Of a stretch of DNA of 15,046 nucleotides, positions 1 to 7,893 are shown in pieces. Positions within the stretch are counted from its first letter, which is position 1. Each line of letters begins with the position of its first letter. The stretch comes from Symbiobacteriaceae bacterium (GTDB taxonomy: Bacteria; Bacillota_E; Symbiobacteriia; Symbiobacteriales; Symbiobacteriaceae): NCBI GenBank assembly GCA_027356675.1, contig DAHVXO010000182.1, positions 1 through 15,046 of the forward strand. Direction: 5' to 3'. The translations under genes were made by a program, and so were the position numbers. The notes below the pieces were generated by a model. The model worked only from the letters and a program-made list of their open reading frames with translations, was not told where the DNA came from and did no database searches.

Positions 1-32
1 GGTTGAAGGTTCGATTCCTTCACGGTCCACCA
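1..32 (+). tRNA. 3' end of a tRNA, truncated by the window edge
   Basis: Bases 5-9 (GAAGG) and 17-21 (CCTTC) form a 5-bp T stem around the 7-base loop TTCGATT. Bases 22-28 (ACGGTCC) are the 3' strand of the acceptor stem, base 29 (A) is the discriminator and 30-32 are an encoded CCA. The 5' half, including the anticodon, lies outside the window, so the amino acid cannot be assigned; the missing acceptor strand should read GGACCGT. Confidence 0.9.
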
Positions 33-37
33 GACCA

Positions 38-75
38 GCAAAAACGGAAGTGCTTTTTCGCACTTCCGTTTTTGC
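38..75. terminator. Bidirectional intrinsic terminator between the tRNA and the DUF2161-type gene
   Basis: A perfect 16-bp stem (38-53 with 60-75) closes a 6-base loop. The stem begins with an A-run on the left and ends with five T on the right, so on either strand the GC-rich hairpin is followed by a U-run. It sits between the plus-strand tRNA and the stop codon of the minus-strand gene ending at 83, so it can stop both convergent transcripts. Confidence 0.9.
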
Positions 76-82
76 GTTCCCT

Positions 83-763
83 TCACTTGGGACCGATGAC
101 ACCAGCGTAGGCTGCCAGCCCTTCCGAACCAGCCGGTGTCAGCCGGTAGACCCCCAGACTGATCCGCTCAAACCAACCGTAGTGGTTATCCTGCAGAATG
201 GTCGCCGCCTTCACCACACCGGTGGCCGCCCGCACGGCCTTGACCTTAGCCGGTCCGGCCGCTTGCTGCAGGCACTCGGCGATCCGCAGGGCTTCCTCCC
301 GGTAAGCCGTCACCAGCGGGCGTCTGGTCGATCCGCCGACGTTGAAATCCCCCGACCGGCGCTGAAATTCCAGCGCCAGCGCTTTGACGCGCCGGGAATC
401 CTTGCGCGGTGGAACCGCCTCCGGCTCCCGCACCACCTCGACCACCGGCCCAGACCGCCCGAACTGCACGGTGATGAGCCCCAGCCCCAGCCGCCGGCAG
501 AGATGCTCCACATCCCGCCACCGCGCCTCCCGCCGTCGGGGCGCCTCCACGGCGAGGTACACCGCATCTGTAACCCGCTGCCGGTCGATTCCCTGAAAAA
601 CCAACGCGAGGTTAAACGCGGCCTTGAGCTCCACTACAACAGTCTGCTCGGCACGCACCGCGACCAGATCGCAGCCGTTCACTTCGCCTTTGACCGCAAA
701 CCCCTGGTGCTCCAGGAAAGCCTTGACCGGGTCGTACAGTTCAACCTCACGGCGCGCCGCCAT
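83..763 (-). CDS. DUF2161-family protein: PD-(D/E)XK nuclease-like domain plus C-terminal winged helix
   Basis: This 226-aa protein has an N-terminal segment with the spacing of a PD-(D/E)XK phosphodiesterase core: D32 in NGCDLVAV, then E45 and K47 in VVVELK, and Q57 in the following helix (FQGIDRQR). This agrees with what is known of DUF2161 proteins, which are predicted but unproven nucleases. The C-terminal part (about 154-215) looks like a winged helix, ending in the wing-like GWFERISLGVYRLTPAG. I chose the ATG at 763 because GAGGGGTG lies 7 bases upstream; an ATG 42 bases further up (805) lacks such a site. No signal peptide or membrane segment is visible, so it is probably cytoplasmic. 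It ends at the shared terminator after the tRNA and starts back-to-back with the gerD-like gene. Family assignment is fairly sure; nuclease activity and substrate are inference. Confidence 0.8.
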   Translation of the reverse strand: MAARREVELYDPVKAFLEHQGFAVKGEVNGCDLVAVRAEQTVVVELKAAFNLALVFQGIDRQRVTDAVYLAVEAPRRREARWRDVEHLCRRLGLGLITVQFGRSGPVVEVVREPEAVPPRKDSRRVKALALEFQRRSGDFNVGGSTRRPLVTAYREEALRIAECLQQAAGPAKVKAVRAATGVVKAATILQDNHYGWFERISLGVYRLTPAGSEGLAAYAGVIGPK

Positions 764-891
764 CAGATCGCACCCCTCATTTCTGCGCGCAAAGCGACTC
801 ACCATAACAAGTGGATGTTTCCAGCATGACGCCCGCTCAGCGCGGGCAGATTAGTCCTGAAAGCGAATCGGCACCGTGGGGGGCGAGTCGT

Positions 892-1386
892 GTGCGGAAG
901 TGGTTGGTGGCAGTACTCCTGGGTACCGTGCTCATCGCCGGGTGCACGGGTGGCGGTGGGGGGCCGCAGGCCAGCCCGGAACCGAGCTCTGATCAGGTGG
1001 AGAAGGCGGTCAAGAAGACTCTGCACGACGATGACATGAAGGACTTCCTGCGCACCGCCGTTCGCACCCAGGCCGGCAGTGAGATGCTGGAGATGGCGCT
1101 GGATACTCAGGAAGGCCAAAAAGCGATTCAGGAGTCCGTAAAACGGGCCGTCGGCTCATCCGTCGGTCAGCAAGTCATCGCTACCAAGCTGGGTGAGATG
1201 ATGTCCGACCCAACGTTCAAGGTTCAGATCCAACAGGCCATCCGTGAGACGATGGTGGAGATGATGGCCAAGGGCTCGGAGAGTGGCAAGAAGAAGGAGG
1301 GCAAGGAGGGTGGCGGTGGCCAAAGCGGCGGCGGCGGCGGTAGCGGTGGTGGCGGTGGCGGTGGCGGCGGGAGCGGCGGTAGCTAA
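892..1386 (+). CDS. gerD: GerD-like spore germination lipoprotein
   Basis: The predicted 164-aa protein begins with a short lipoprotein signal: a basic start (VRKW, first residue read as Met), a hydrophobic run and the lipobox LIAGC with lipidated Cys18. The GTG at 892 is preferred because a G-run (GGGGGGCGAG) precedes it at proper distance and gives a compact signal peptide; the ATG at 811 would add 27 polar residues. The mature part is helical and charged, with GerD-like units such as TQEGQKAIQESVKRAV and repeated 'DPTFKVQIQQAIRETM'-type helices, then a tail of about 25 mostly Gly and Ser residues. In Bacillus, GerD is a trimeric inner-membrane lipoprotein that clusters germinant receptors in the germinosome. 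Length is slightly under the usual 180-200 aa. No convincing sporulation sigma-factor promoter was found upstream. It is monocistronic and converges on the helicase operon. Confidence 0.75.
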   Translation: MRKWLVAVLLGTVLIAGCTGGGGGPQASPEPSSDQVEKAVKKTLHDDDMKDFLRTAVRTQAGSEMLEMALDTQEGQKAIQESVKRAVGSSVGQQVIATKLGEMMSDPTFKVQIQQAIRETMVEMMAKGSESGKKKEGKEGGGGQSGGGGGSGGGGGGGGGSGGS

Positions 1387-1414
1387 CAGCAGGGCGCTTA
1401 GTCGTCCTGCTGTT
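1385..1414. terminator. Hairpin at the convergent ends of gerD and the helicase-associated gene
   Basis: A 12-bp stem (1385-1396 with 1403-1414, one G-T pair) encloses a 6-base loop. It starts on the last bases of the gerD stop codon and contains the stop codon and final codons of the opposing gene, which ends at 1398. Only a short T-run follows on the plus strand, so termination may be partial. Confidence 0.6.
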
Positions 1415-2978
1415 TCGCGCCGGCTCCGGGGCGTTCCACCGTGGGTCGGGGCATGATGCCGTCGGCCTCCAGGCCCTCCAGCAGGTCCCGGTAGTGTTCC
1501 CCATCCACGATCAGGTCTGTCGGTCCCAACTCGCCCAACACGAAGCGGGCGGTCCGCCGGGATGCCTTGACCTGCTGCGCCAGAATCGGGCTGGCGCACC
1601 GCAGCAGCATCACCTCCTGCAGGTACACCTGACCGTACGTGGCCGCCCAGGCTCGCAGGTCGAAGGCGACGTTCTGGGGCACGCCCGTGGCCGAGTGCTC
1701 CCCCAGGAAGGCGAGCATCGCATCGCCGGTCATTCCGGTCTTCAGCGCCCGGTAGACGCTCTGGCGACTGAGCCGGTAGGTGAGGGTCCGGTCCGACCGC
1801 CCCACCAGGTCGGCCATCAGTTCCAGATTCCACAGGAGGTGCGACTCCACGGGCCGGGGGGCGATTACCTCAAACGTGGCCTGGAGCAAGAGTGGGATAG
1901 CCGGCAGCTCGGGGGCCGACGTGTCCTGACCACTGCCGACCACAGTGTGACCGGCCCGGGTCAGCCGGCAGGCCAGGACCGGATCCTCCCCGGTGCCCGC
2001 TTCACCAAGCTCAAAGAGCCCGATGGGTGCCAGGAACGTCGACAGATGATGTTTCAGCCGCAGCAGGAACGAGCCCCGCTGGCTGGGGTTGATCAGTGGC
2101 TCCAATTCGGCCACCAGCAGGTTGACCGAAACCCACTGATTCCCTACCGAGTTCATCACCTGTAGGAAAGTCTGCAGGTCCTGGTAGAAGTAGCGGTCCT
2201 GCCAGTAGCCGTATAGATCGACCTGCTTGCCCGCCGTGGGCCCGCCCACCCAGTTGGGGAGTTCCGCGGTCGCCAGCAGGTGACCGTTCTCCCGGGCCAG
2301 GAGGTGGCGGTCCAGGGCGTAGCCCATCAAGAGTCCCAGGGGCTCAGGGTACCGGCCTACCAGGGTCTCCTCATCGGCGTTCCCATCGCCTAACAGGTCC
2401 AGCAGGGCCCGCAGGTGGCGCTTGTACACCTGCCCCTGCTGTGTCAGCGTGACTTCCGTGCGATACACGTAACCCAGGAACCGGTGCAGGTCCTCGATGA
2501 GGTCCCGCTCCGTCGGCAACGGCCGTACCGGGACCGCCGGCCCCAGGCAGATGCGGTGGGCCATCTGCCGGCTGATGATGTCGGTCAGGACCGCCAGCAG
2601 GTTGGCCGGAATGAAGAAGACCTGGCGGTAGTTCTGGGACCGCAAGAAGACCAGCCCGCGGTTCACCAGGTCCTCCACCGCCCGGGCTGGTGACTTGCGC
2701 CGCTTCCCCGCGATCAGGTTGACGATCTGGTGGGTCAGCTCCACCGTGATCCCTTGATCGCCGCCGCCGAAAAAAACCACCTTAAGCGCCGCCCACTCCT
2801 CATCCGAGAGGTCGGCCAGAAGTCCTTGCAGCCAGGCACGGTCGGTCAGGCACCCTTCCAACTCCCGCTCCAGGGCGCGCCGATCCGGACCGGGCTCGAG
2901 GCCCGCGGCGGTCGCGATCCGGCTCAGATGCTCGAGGGGGGCCCGCTCCAGGCACTCCAACAGGTCCAAACGTGTCAC
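1398..2978 (-). CDS. Helicase-associated protein (XPB/Ssl2-like Helicase_C_3 domain), partner of XPB
   Basis: This 526-aa protein starts with winged-helix-like helical repeats (about 1-140: SDEEWAALKVVFF, ARAVEDLVNRGLVFL). Residues about 363-480 match the helicase-associated 'Helicase_C_3' domain: a beta segment LLLQATFEVIAP, then TLTYRLSRQSVYRALKTGMT, a helix LAFLGEHSATGVPQNV and a final YGQVYLQE strand. No Walker A or DEAD/H motif is present, so it is not itself a helicase. Its GTG start overlaps the stop of the XPB gene in GTGA, a hallmark of translational coupling. The same gene pair occurs in many Bacillota and Actinomycetota; the molecular role is not established. A DNA-binding or regulatory partner of XPB, perhaps filling the place that the nuclease Bax1 has in archaea, is inference. 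Intact, with no frameshift. Confidence 0.8.
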   Translation of the reverse strand: MTRLDLLECLERAPLEHLSRIATAAGLEPGPDRRALERELEGCLTDRAWLQGLLADLSDEEWAALKVVFFGGGDQGITVELTHQIVNLIAGKRRKSPARAVEDLVNRGLVFLRSQNYRQVFFIPANLLAVLTDIISRQMAHRICLGPAVPVRPLPTERDLIEDLHRFLGYVYRTEVTLTQQGQVYKRHLRALLDLLGDGNADEETLVGRYPEPLGLLMGYALDRHLLARENGHLLATAELPNWVGGPTAGKQVDLYGYWQDRYFYQDLQTFLQVMNSVGNQWVSVNLLVAELEPLINPSQRGSFLLRLKHHLSTFLAPIGLFELGEAGTGEDPVLACRLTRAGHTVVGSGQDTSAPELPAIPLLLQATFEVIAPRPVESHLLWNLELMADLVGRSDRTLTYRLSRQSVYRALKTGMTGDAMLAFLGEHSATGVPQNVAFDLRAWAATYGQVYLQEVMLLRCASPILAQQVKASRRTARFVLGELGPTDLIVDGEHYRDLLEGLEADGIMPRPTVERPGAGAKQQDD

Positions 2979-4663
2979 CTCGTGCTCAGGAACTCTTCGG
3001 CATGGGAGATCTGATATCGGTACCCTTGCTCCGTCAGAAAGAGTTGGCGCTTGGCGGCAAACTCCTGATCCCGGGTGTCCCGGGTCACGAGGGAGTAGAA
3101 GAACGCAGGGGAGCCATCTGCCTTCGGCCGCAGGATGCGACCCAGCCGCTGGGCCTCCTCCTGGCGCGAGCCGAAGGTCCCGCTGACTTGAATCGCCACG
3201 CTGGCATCCGGCAGATCGACGGCGAAGTTGGCCACCTTGGAGACGACCAGCAGCTTGATCTCGCCCTGCTTGAAGCGGGCGTACAGCTCCTCCCGCTCGC
3301 GCGTCGGCACCTGGCCCGTGATTAACGGCGCACCCAGTTCCGCAGCCAGGATCTTGAGCTGGTCCAGGTATTGCCCGATCACCAGGATCAGGTCGCCGTC
3401 GTGGCGGTGGACCAGTTCGTGTACCAGACGGTTCTTGGCCGGGTTCTCCGAGGCGATGCGGAACTTGGTCCGGTCCGCGGCCACGGCGTACTCAAGACGC
3501 CGGTCATCCTCAAGCGGCACCCGGATTTCGTGACAGGTGGCAGCGGCGATGAACCCCTGCCGCTCCAGCACCTTCCACGGCACGTCATAGCGCTTCGGAC
3601 CGATCAGCGAGAAGACGTCCTCCTCGCGCCCATCCTCCCGTACCAGGGTGGCCGTCAGCCCCAGGCGGCGCTTGGCCTGGATCTCCGACGTGATGCGGAA
3701 GACCGGCGCCGGCAGCATGTGGACTTCATCATAAATGATCAGGCCCCAGTCCTGGGCGTTGAAGAGACCGAAGTGCAGGAATTTGGCGTCGGTGCTCTCC
3801 CGGTAGGTGAGGATCTGATAGGTCGTGACCGTCACCGGCCGAATCTCCTTGACCTCGCCGGAGTACTCGCCCACCTGGTCGCGGGGCAGGGTGGTCTTGT
3901 CCATCAGTTCGTCAATCCACTGGCGGACCGCTGTGATATTGGTGGTGAGGATCAGGGTCTTCTGCTGCACCGTAGTCATGGCGCCCATACCGACGACGGT
4001 CTTGCCGGCGCCGCAGGGCAGCACGATGACCCCCGATCCACCGAAGATCGATCCATCCTTGTAAAAGGCATCCACGGCAAGCTCTTGGTAGGGGCGGAGG
4101 CCGAAGGCCCGCCCGCCCAGGGAGGTCGGCCGGAGCATCAACGCCAGCGGCGCCCCGGGCACGTACCCGGCCAGGTCCTCGACCGGAAAGCCTACCTTGA
4201 TCATGGCTTGTTTGACGTGCCCGCGCCGGTCTGGGTCGACCAGCAGTGCATCCGGCCGGGCCTCAAGCAGGTAGGGCCGGACGGTTTTGTTGTGCCAGAT
4301 CTCCGTGAGCAGGTAGGCGTCCCCCGACTTCAGGAGGAGCTGACCCCCCTCGTCCTTGACCAATTGCACCCGGCCGTAGCGAGCCACGTAGTCCGCTATG
4401 TCCTGTCGTAGGTTCTCCGGCAGGGGGAATTTGCTCAGGCGCTGTAAGTCGTCCAGAATGGCGGTGGCATCGAGCCCGCTGGCCGCAGCGTTCCAGAGCG
4501 ATAGCGGCGTGATGTTGTAGGTATGGATATGTTCGGGGCTCTTGACCAGATCGGCGAACTGGGCCAAGGCATCCCGTGCCTCCTCAAACCGGGGGTTCAT
4601 GACTTCCAGGAGGACGGTCTTGTCGCTCTGTACAATCAGGGGGTTGTGCGGCTGATAATCCAA
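2975..4663 (-). CDS. Bacterial XPB-type DNA repair helicase (superfamily 2)
   Basis: A 562-aa ATP-dependent 3'-5' DNA helicase of the XPB/Rad25 family. The N-terminal part (about 1-180) fits the damage-recognition region. Helicase domain 1 carries LRPYQ (189-193), Walker A LPCGAGKT with K221, Walker B DEVH (312-315) and motif III LTAT (336-339) followed at once by R342-E-D, the RED motif typical of XPB. Domain 2 ends in motif VI QRLGRILRP (505-513). The track to a GTG at 4705 has no ribosome binding site; the TTG at 4663 has GGAGG 8 bases upstream and begins just before the conserved-looking NPLIVQSDKT, so I prefer it. It is the first gene of a coupled pair (GTGA overlap with the helicase-associated gene) and divergent from the histidine kinase. 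Family assignment is very sure; a nucleotide-excision-repair role is taken from homologues. Confidence 0.92.
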   Translation of the reverse strand: MDYQPHNPLIVQSDKTVLLEVMNPRFEEARDALAQFADLVKSPEHIHTYNITPLSLWNAAASGLDATAILDDLQRLSKFPLPENLRQDIADYVARYGRVQLVKDEGGQLLLKSGDAYLLTEIWHNKTVRPYLLEARPDALLVDPDRRGHVKQAMIKVGFPVEDLAGYVPGAPLALMLRPTSLGGRAFGLRPYQELAVDAFYKDGSIFGGSGVIVLPCGAGKTVVGMGAMTTVQQKTLILTTNITAVRQWIDELMDKTTLPRDQVGEYSGEVKEIRPVTVTTYQILTYRESTDAKFLHFGLFNAQDWGLIIYDEVHMLPAPVFRITSEIQAKRRLGLTATLVREDGREEDVFSLIGPKRYDVPWKVLERQGFIAAATCHEIRVPLEDDRRLEYAVAADRTKFRIASENPAKNRLVHELVHRHDGDLILVIGQYLDQLKILAAELGAPLITGQVPTREREELYARFKQGEIKLLVVSKVANFAVDLPDASVAIQVSGTFGSRQEEAQRLGRILRPKADGSPAFFYSLVTRDTRDQEFAAKRQLFLTEQGYRYQISHAEEFLSTR

Positions 4664-4825
4664 CGCGTCTCCCTCCGGCGTTTGCCCATGTTGCCCTTCT
4701 AGCACTTAAAAGGCAAACATTCGTCTGCGATCCCGCCGAATCCTGCCGAATGGGGCTGGAGGAGAATCCGGCGGTTTGCCCGAAGGTTTCAGCAAGCGGC
4801 CCGGAGCGGCGGGGAGGCCATACGT
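4664..4825. promoter_or_regulatory. Divergent intergenic region between XPB and the histidine kinase
   Basis: These 162 bases must hold the promoters of both divergent genes, but no clear -35/-10 pair is visible on either strand. There is a nested inverted repeat: GGCAAA (4712-4717) with TTTGCC (4775-4780), and inside it CCGCCG (4733-4738) with CGGCGG (4769-4774). GCCGAAT occurs twice near 4735-4750. The kinase ribosome binding site GGGGAGG is at 4811-4817. Confidence 0.35.
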
Positions 4826-7747
4826 GTGAGAAGGTGGGTGGGGCAGGCGCCCGGACTCTCCCGGGTTGGCGCCCTTGCATTGGCCATCGCACTGATTGCG
4901 GCTGCCGGCCAATACCTGGGGCAGCCCGTGGACTGGGAAATGGCCTTTGTCTTTGGCATCACCATCGGGATTGCCAGGCGTTGGCCGATTGTTATGCCGC
5001 GGACCGGCAACCGCATCGTGCTGGCAGCAGGCCTCATGTTCGAAGCGCTCTGGTCGCGCGGCATCGCCACGGCGATCGTGCTGGTCCTCTTGGAGTTTGC
5101 CTTACGGGCGGCCATGTCGCAACGGGCTCGGTCTCTGTGGGAGTGGTACCGCCCGTTTTTCGTGATCAGCGCCCTTTTAGCTGGGTACGCCACTACGTAT
5201 TTGATCGTAGGGAGGAGTGTCACGCCCTCCCATGCTCCGATGTTACCGACCGACACGGCGCTCGTCCTGCAAGTCTACGTGTATTGGGCCGTCCTGACAG
5301 CGACGTGGACTTTCCTGCGGGCGCCTGCCACCGGCCGAACCCGGCTGGGTGAGTATACACTGCGCATGGAACAGTCCTGGTGGGTGCCCCTCGCGTATCT
5401 AGCGGTCACCTTGCTCATGAACCTCGTGCAGATGACCTCGCTGCCTCTGGTCGTACCCGCTTGCTTGCTTCTGCTCTGGCTGCAGTCGGTGATCGGGCCG
5501 CCTTTCACCGCACTCTACCAGGACCGAGCCGCCGCAGAGCTAATCGCCGCAACGCCGCATCAGGTGGCGGCTCAGCGGGAGGCGCTCCATCGGGTTCTGC
5601 ACTATGCCCACCTGCTGGGGCGATCGTTGGCGATCTCCCCGGAGGAATCTCGGCACCTCGGCTATGCGGCCCTGCTCCAGGATCCACGAGCGGCCCCTGA
5701 CCCGCAGTTGCCGCTCTGGCTGCCGGATCAGCCAACCCCGGCGCGGGGCGAAGCGATCAGGCGCGTGGTGGATGAAGCGGTCGCTCGGATCGACCGGGTG
5801 GGCTCACTCCCGGAACTGGTCAGCCTGGTTCGGCTGCGCTACGCAACCTATGATGGCGGAGGCCTGCCGCCCCTGGCCGGGGACGACCTGCCGGTTACAG
5901 CCCAGTTGTTGACAGCCGCCAACGCTGTGGTGACTGTCATGGGGCAGGCCGGCTATACCTCTGCGGCCCCCGCGGTGGAATGGATCGAGGCCCACGCAGC
6001 GTCACGGTTCAGCCCGACCGTACTTGGGGCGTTACGGCGTCTCGCCATCGAGAGGGCATCCCAGACCGATTCCGCGGGGGCCTTGCCCCAGACCGTACGC
6101 CAGTTGCAGGGTCTTGTCCATACGGGGCGCCGCTCCTCGGCGATGGCAGGTCTGCGGCGCATCTGGAATCAGATCCGCACCCAGACCCCCCTCGCAGCGG
6201 GTCTGCCAGATGAAGTGATGGCGATGGCCAGGTTGGCCTCGTTCTTCGCTTCCAGCCCCACCATGGGGCATACTGCCCAGATCGCGGTGGAGGCAGTTGG
6301 CGAGCTGGTGGGGGCCAAGGTCGTCCTGGCGCTTTCCGAGGGCGATAGCCGCGAACTGAGCTTTCGCTGCAAGGCGACCTACGGCATCCACCACCTGAGC
6401 GTCGTGGGACGGGTCATCCACACCACAGGTGGGGGGCTGACCCGGGCGGTGCTGGATCAGAAGCCGCTGCAGGTGGCAGACCTGGGAGAGGTCAGCGGGG
6501 AATTGGCGGAGGAGCTGGCCGGTGTGGAGAACGTCCGCGCCGCGCTCTTTATGCCCCTGGTCGGCCGGCAGCGCACCATTGGCGTCCTCATGGTGGGTCT
6601 GACGCAATACCACTGGTTTACCCCGCGCGAGGTCAGTCTCATTCATCTGATGGCAGGGCAGGCGGCGATCGCGCTGGAGAACACCGCCCTGACGACCGAG
6701 GTCGCTCAACGATTAGACCATATCTCCGAACTCAAGGCGTTTACCGATACGCTGGTCGACAACCTGCGGACCAGCATGATCGTGGTGGATTTGGCGGGAC
6801 GCCTGACGTTGGCCAACCGGGCCGCACGGATCCTCTGCGCCACAAGTGGGGACTTGCAGGTGGGGATGCCGCTGCCCGAAGCGGTGGCCCGCATATGCCC
6901 CGTGTCTCGATCGCTGGCAGGAGAGACCGTGCCGGAGCACGATGTGGTCTGGGGCCAGGCCATCCTGGAGGTCGAGTCGGCGCCCCTGCACGACCGGCAT
7001 GGGCACTTGATCGGCGCTGTCAGCCTGGCCAAGGACATGACCGGCGTTCGGCAGATGGAGCAGCAGGTCCGCCGGGTGGAGAAGCTCGCTGCCATGGGTG
7101 AGCTGGCGGCCGGGGCGGCACATGAAATTCGCAATCCGCTGACGTCGATTCGCGGGTTTATTCAGCTGGTCCAGGCGCGCGCTGCGAGGGGGCCGGAGGA
7201 CGAGTTTTTTCAGATCGTGCTCGATGAGATCGACCGCATCGATCACATCATCCGCGACCTGCTGTTGCTAGCGCGGCCATCGGACCTGCAACGGGTGAAT
7301 ACGGCCCTGGACCACCTGATCGGTGAGGTGCTCCGCCTCCAGCAGAGCCAGTTCCGCCAGCAGCACATCCGGGTGGTGCAGGAGTTCGATCCGTCCGTCG
7401 GGACGGTCCCGATCGATCCGAAGATGTTCCGGCAGCTCCTGCTCAATCTCATTCTCAACGCCATCCAGGCCATGCCGGATGGTGGCACGCTCTGTCTGAG
7501 TCTTCGCCGCTCTGGTCCAGATACGATCGCCCTGGCGGTCTCCGATACTGGAGCGGGCATTTCGGACGAGAACTTTGGCCGGCTCTTTATCCCGTTCTTC
7601 ACGACCAAGGAGACGGGGACGGGGTTGGGTCTGGCCCTCTGCTACGGCATCGTCCAGGCCCACGGCGGCCGGATCGATGTGCAGAGCCGAAAGGGCCAGG
7701 GCTCCACATTTACCGTCATCTTGCCTTCGCACGTGGGCCCTTCATAG
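4826..7747 (+). CDS. Membrane sensor histidine kinase with degenerate HD-GYP-like, GAF and PAS domains
   Basis: This 973-aa protein has about seven hydrophobic segments in residues 10-225, so it sits in the inner membrane. A segment at 245-410 resembles an HD-GYP domain whose metal-binding residues are lost (LLQD at 283-286, RYATYDGGGLP at 338-348). GAF (about 461-625) and PAS (about 631-745) domains follow. HisKA has phospho-acceptor H766 in AHEIRNPLTSIRGFIQL; the ATPase domain has the N box (N878), G1 DTGAGI (907-912), F box PFFTTK and G2 GTGLGLAL (931-938). All catalytic motifs are intact. The GTG start at 4826 has GGGGAGG 8 bases upstream. No response regulator gene is adjacent. The H-box resembles sporulation kinases that phosphorylate Spo0F, so a role in the phosphorelay is plausible but inferred. 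The signal sensed is unknown. Confidence 0.9.
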   Translation: MRRWVGQAPGLSRVGALALAIALIAAAGQYLGQPVDWEMAFVFGITIGIARRWPIVMPRTGNRIVLAAGLMFEALWSRGIATAIVLVLLEFALRAAMSQRARSLWEWYRPFFVISALLAGYATTYLIVGRSVTPSHAPMLPTDTALVLQVYVYWAVLTATWTFLRAPATGRTRLGEYTLRMEQSWWVPLAYLAVTLLMNLVQMTSLPLVVPACLLLLWLQSVIGPPFTALYQDRAAAELIAATPHQVAAQREALHRVLHYAHLLGRSLAISPEESRHLGYAALLQDPRAAPDPQLPLWLPDQPTPARGEAIRRVVDEAVARIDRVGSLPELVSLVRLRYATYDGGGLPPLAGDDLPVTAQLLTAANAVVTVMGQAGYTSAAPAVEWIEAHAASRFSPTVLGALRRLAIERASQTDSAGALPQTVRQLQGLVHTGRRSSAMAGLRRIWNQIRTQTPLAAGLPDEVMAMARLASFFASSPTMGHTAQIAVEAVGELVGAKVVLALSEGDSRELSFRCKATYGIHHLSVVGRVIHTTGGGLTRAVLDQKPLQVADLGEVSGELAEELAGVENVRAALFMPLVGRQRTIGVLMVGLTQYHWFTPREVSLIHLMAGQAAIALENTALTTEVAQRLDHISELKAFTDTLVDNLRTSMIVVDLAGRLTLANRAARILCATSGDLQVGMPLPEAVARICPVSRSLAGETVPEHDVVWGQAILEVESAPLHDRHGHLIGAVSLAKDMTGVRQMEQQVRRVEKLAAMGELAAGAAHEIRNPLTSIRGFIQLVQARAARGPEDEFFQIVLDEIDRIDHIIRDLLLLARPSDLQRVNTALDHLIGEVLRLQQSQFRQQHIRVVQEFDPSVGTVPIDPKMFRQLLLNLILNAIQAMPDGGTLCLSLRRSGPDTIALAVSDTGAGISDENFGRLFIPFFTTKETGTGLGLALCYGIVQAHGGRIDVQSRKGQGSTFTVILPSHVGPS

Positions 7748-7866
7748 GCGAAACCTGTGGAAAGACCTTATATATGTGTAATGTCAGGACTTGCGGGGCC
7801 TGAGGGTCGTGGCCTGTTCGGTAGGAAACCCCCCATCGGTGGCGAACTGTTTCAGAATCATGTCAA

Positions 7867-7882
7867 GCGACCGCACGGTCGC
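7867..7882. promoter_or_regulatory. Inverted repeat abutting the pcrA ribosome binding site
   Basis: GCGACCG (7867-7873) and CGGTCGC (7876-7882) are perfect inverted copies with CA between them, directly upstream of the GGGGAGG at 7883-7889 that serves the pcrA ATG at 7894. The core CGACC-N4-GGTCG has the geometry of the Gram-positive LexA (DinR) box CGAAC-N4-GTTCG but differs at one position in each half. It could be an operator, a short mRNA hairpin, or chance. The rest of the 146-base gap after the kinase holds an AT-rich patch (about 7768-7782) but no convincing promoter or terminator. Confidence 0.35.
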
Positions 7883-7893
7883 GGGGAGGCATC

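Noticed and set aside
1..82. Integration site of a mobile element at the tRNA end
   Set aside because: No integrase, no repeat of the tRNA end and no foreign-looking genes are in the window.
50..829. 259-codon plus frame opposite the DUF2161-type gene
   Set aside because: It begins inside the terminator hairpin and is antisense to a gene with a good start and recognisable domains.
1156..1833. 225-codon minus frame over gerD and the helicase-associated gene
   Set aside because: It overlaps two supported genes; its Ala/Thr-repeat part is the antisense reading of the gerD Gly tail.
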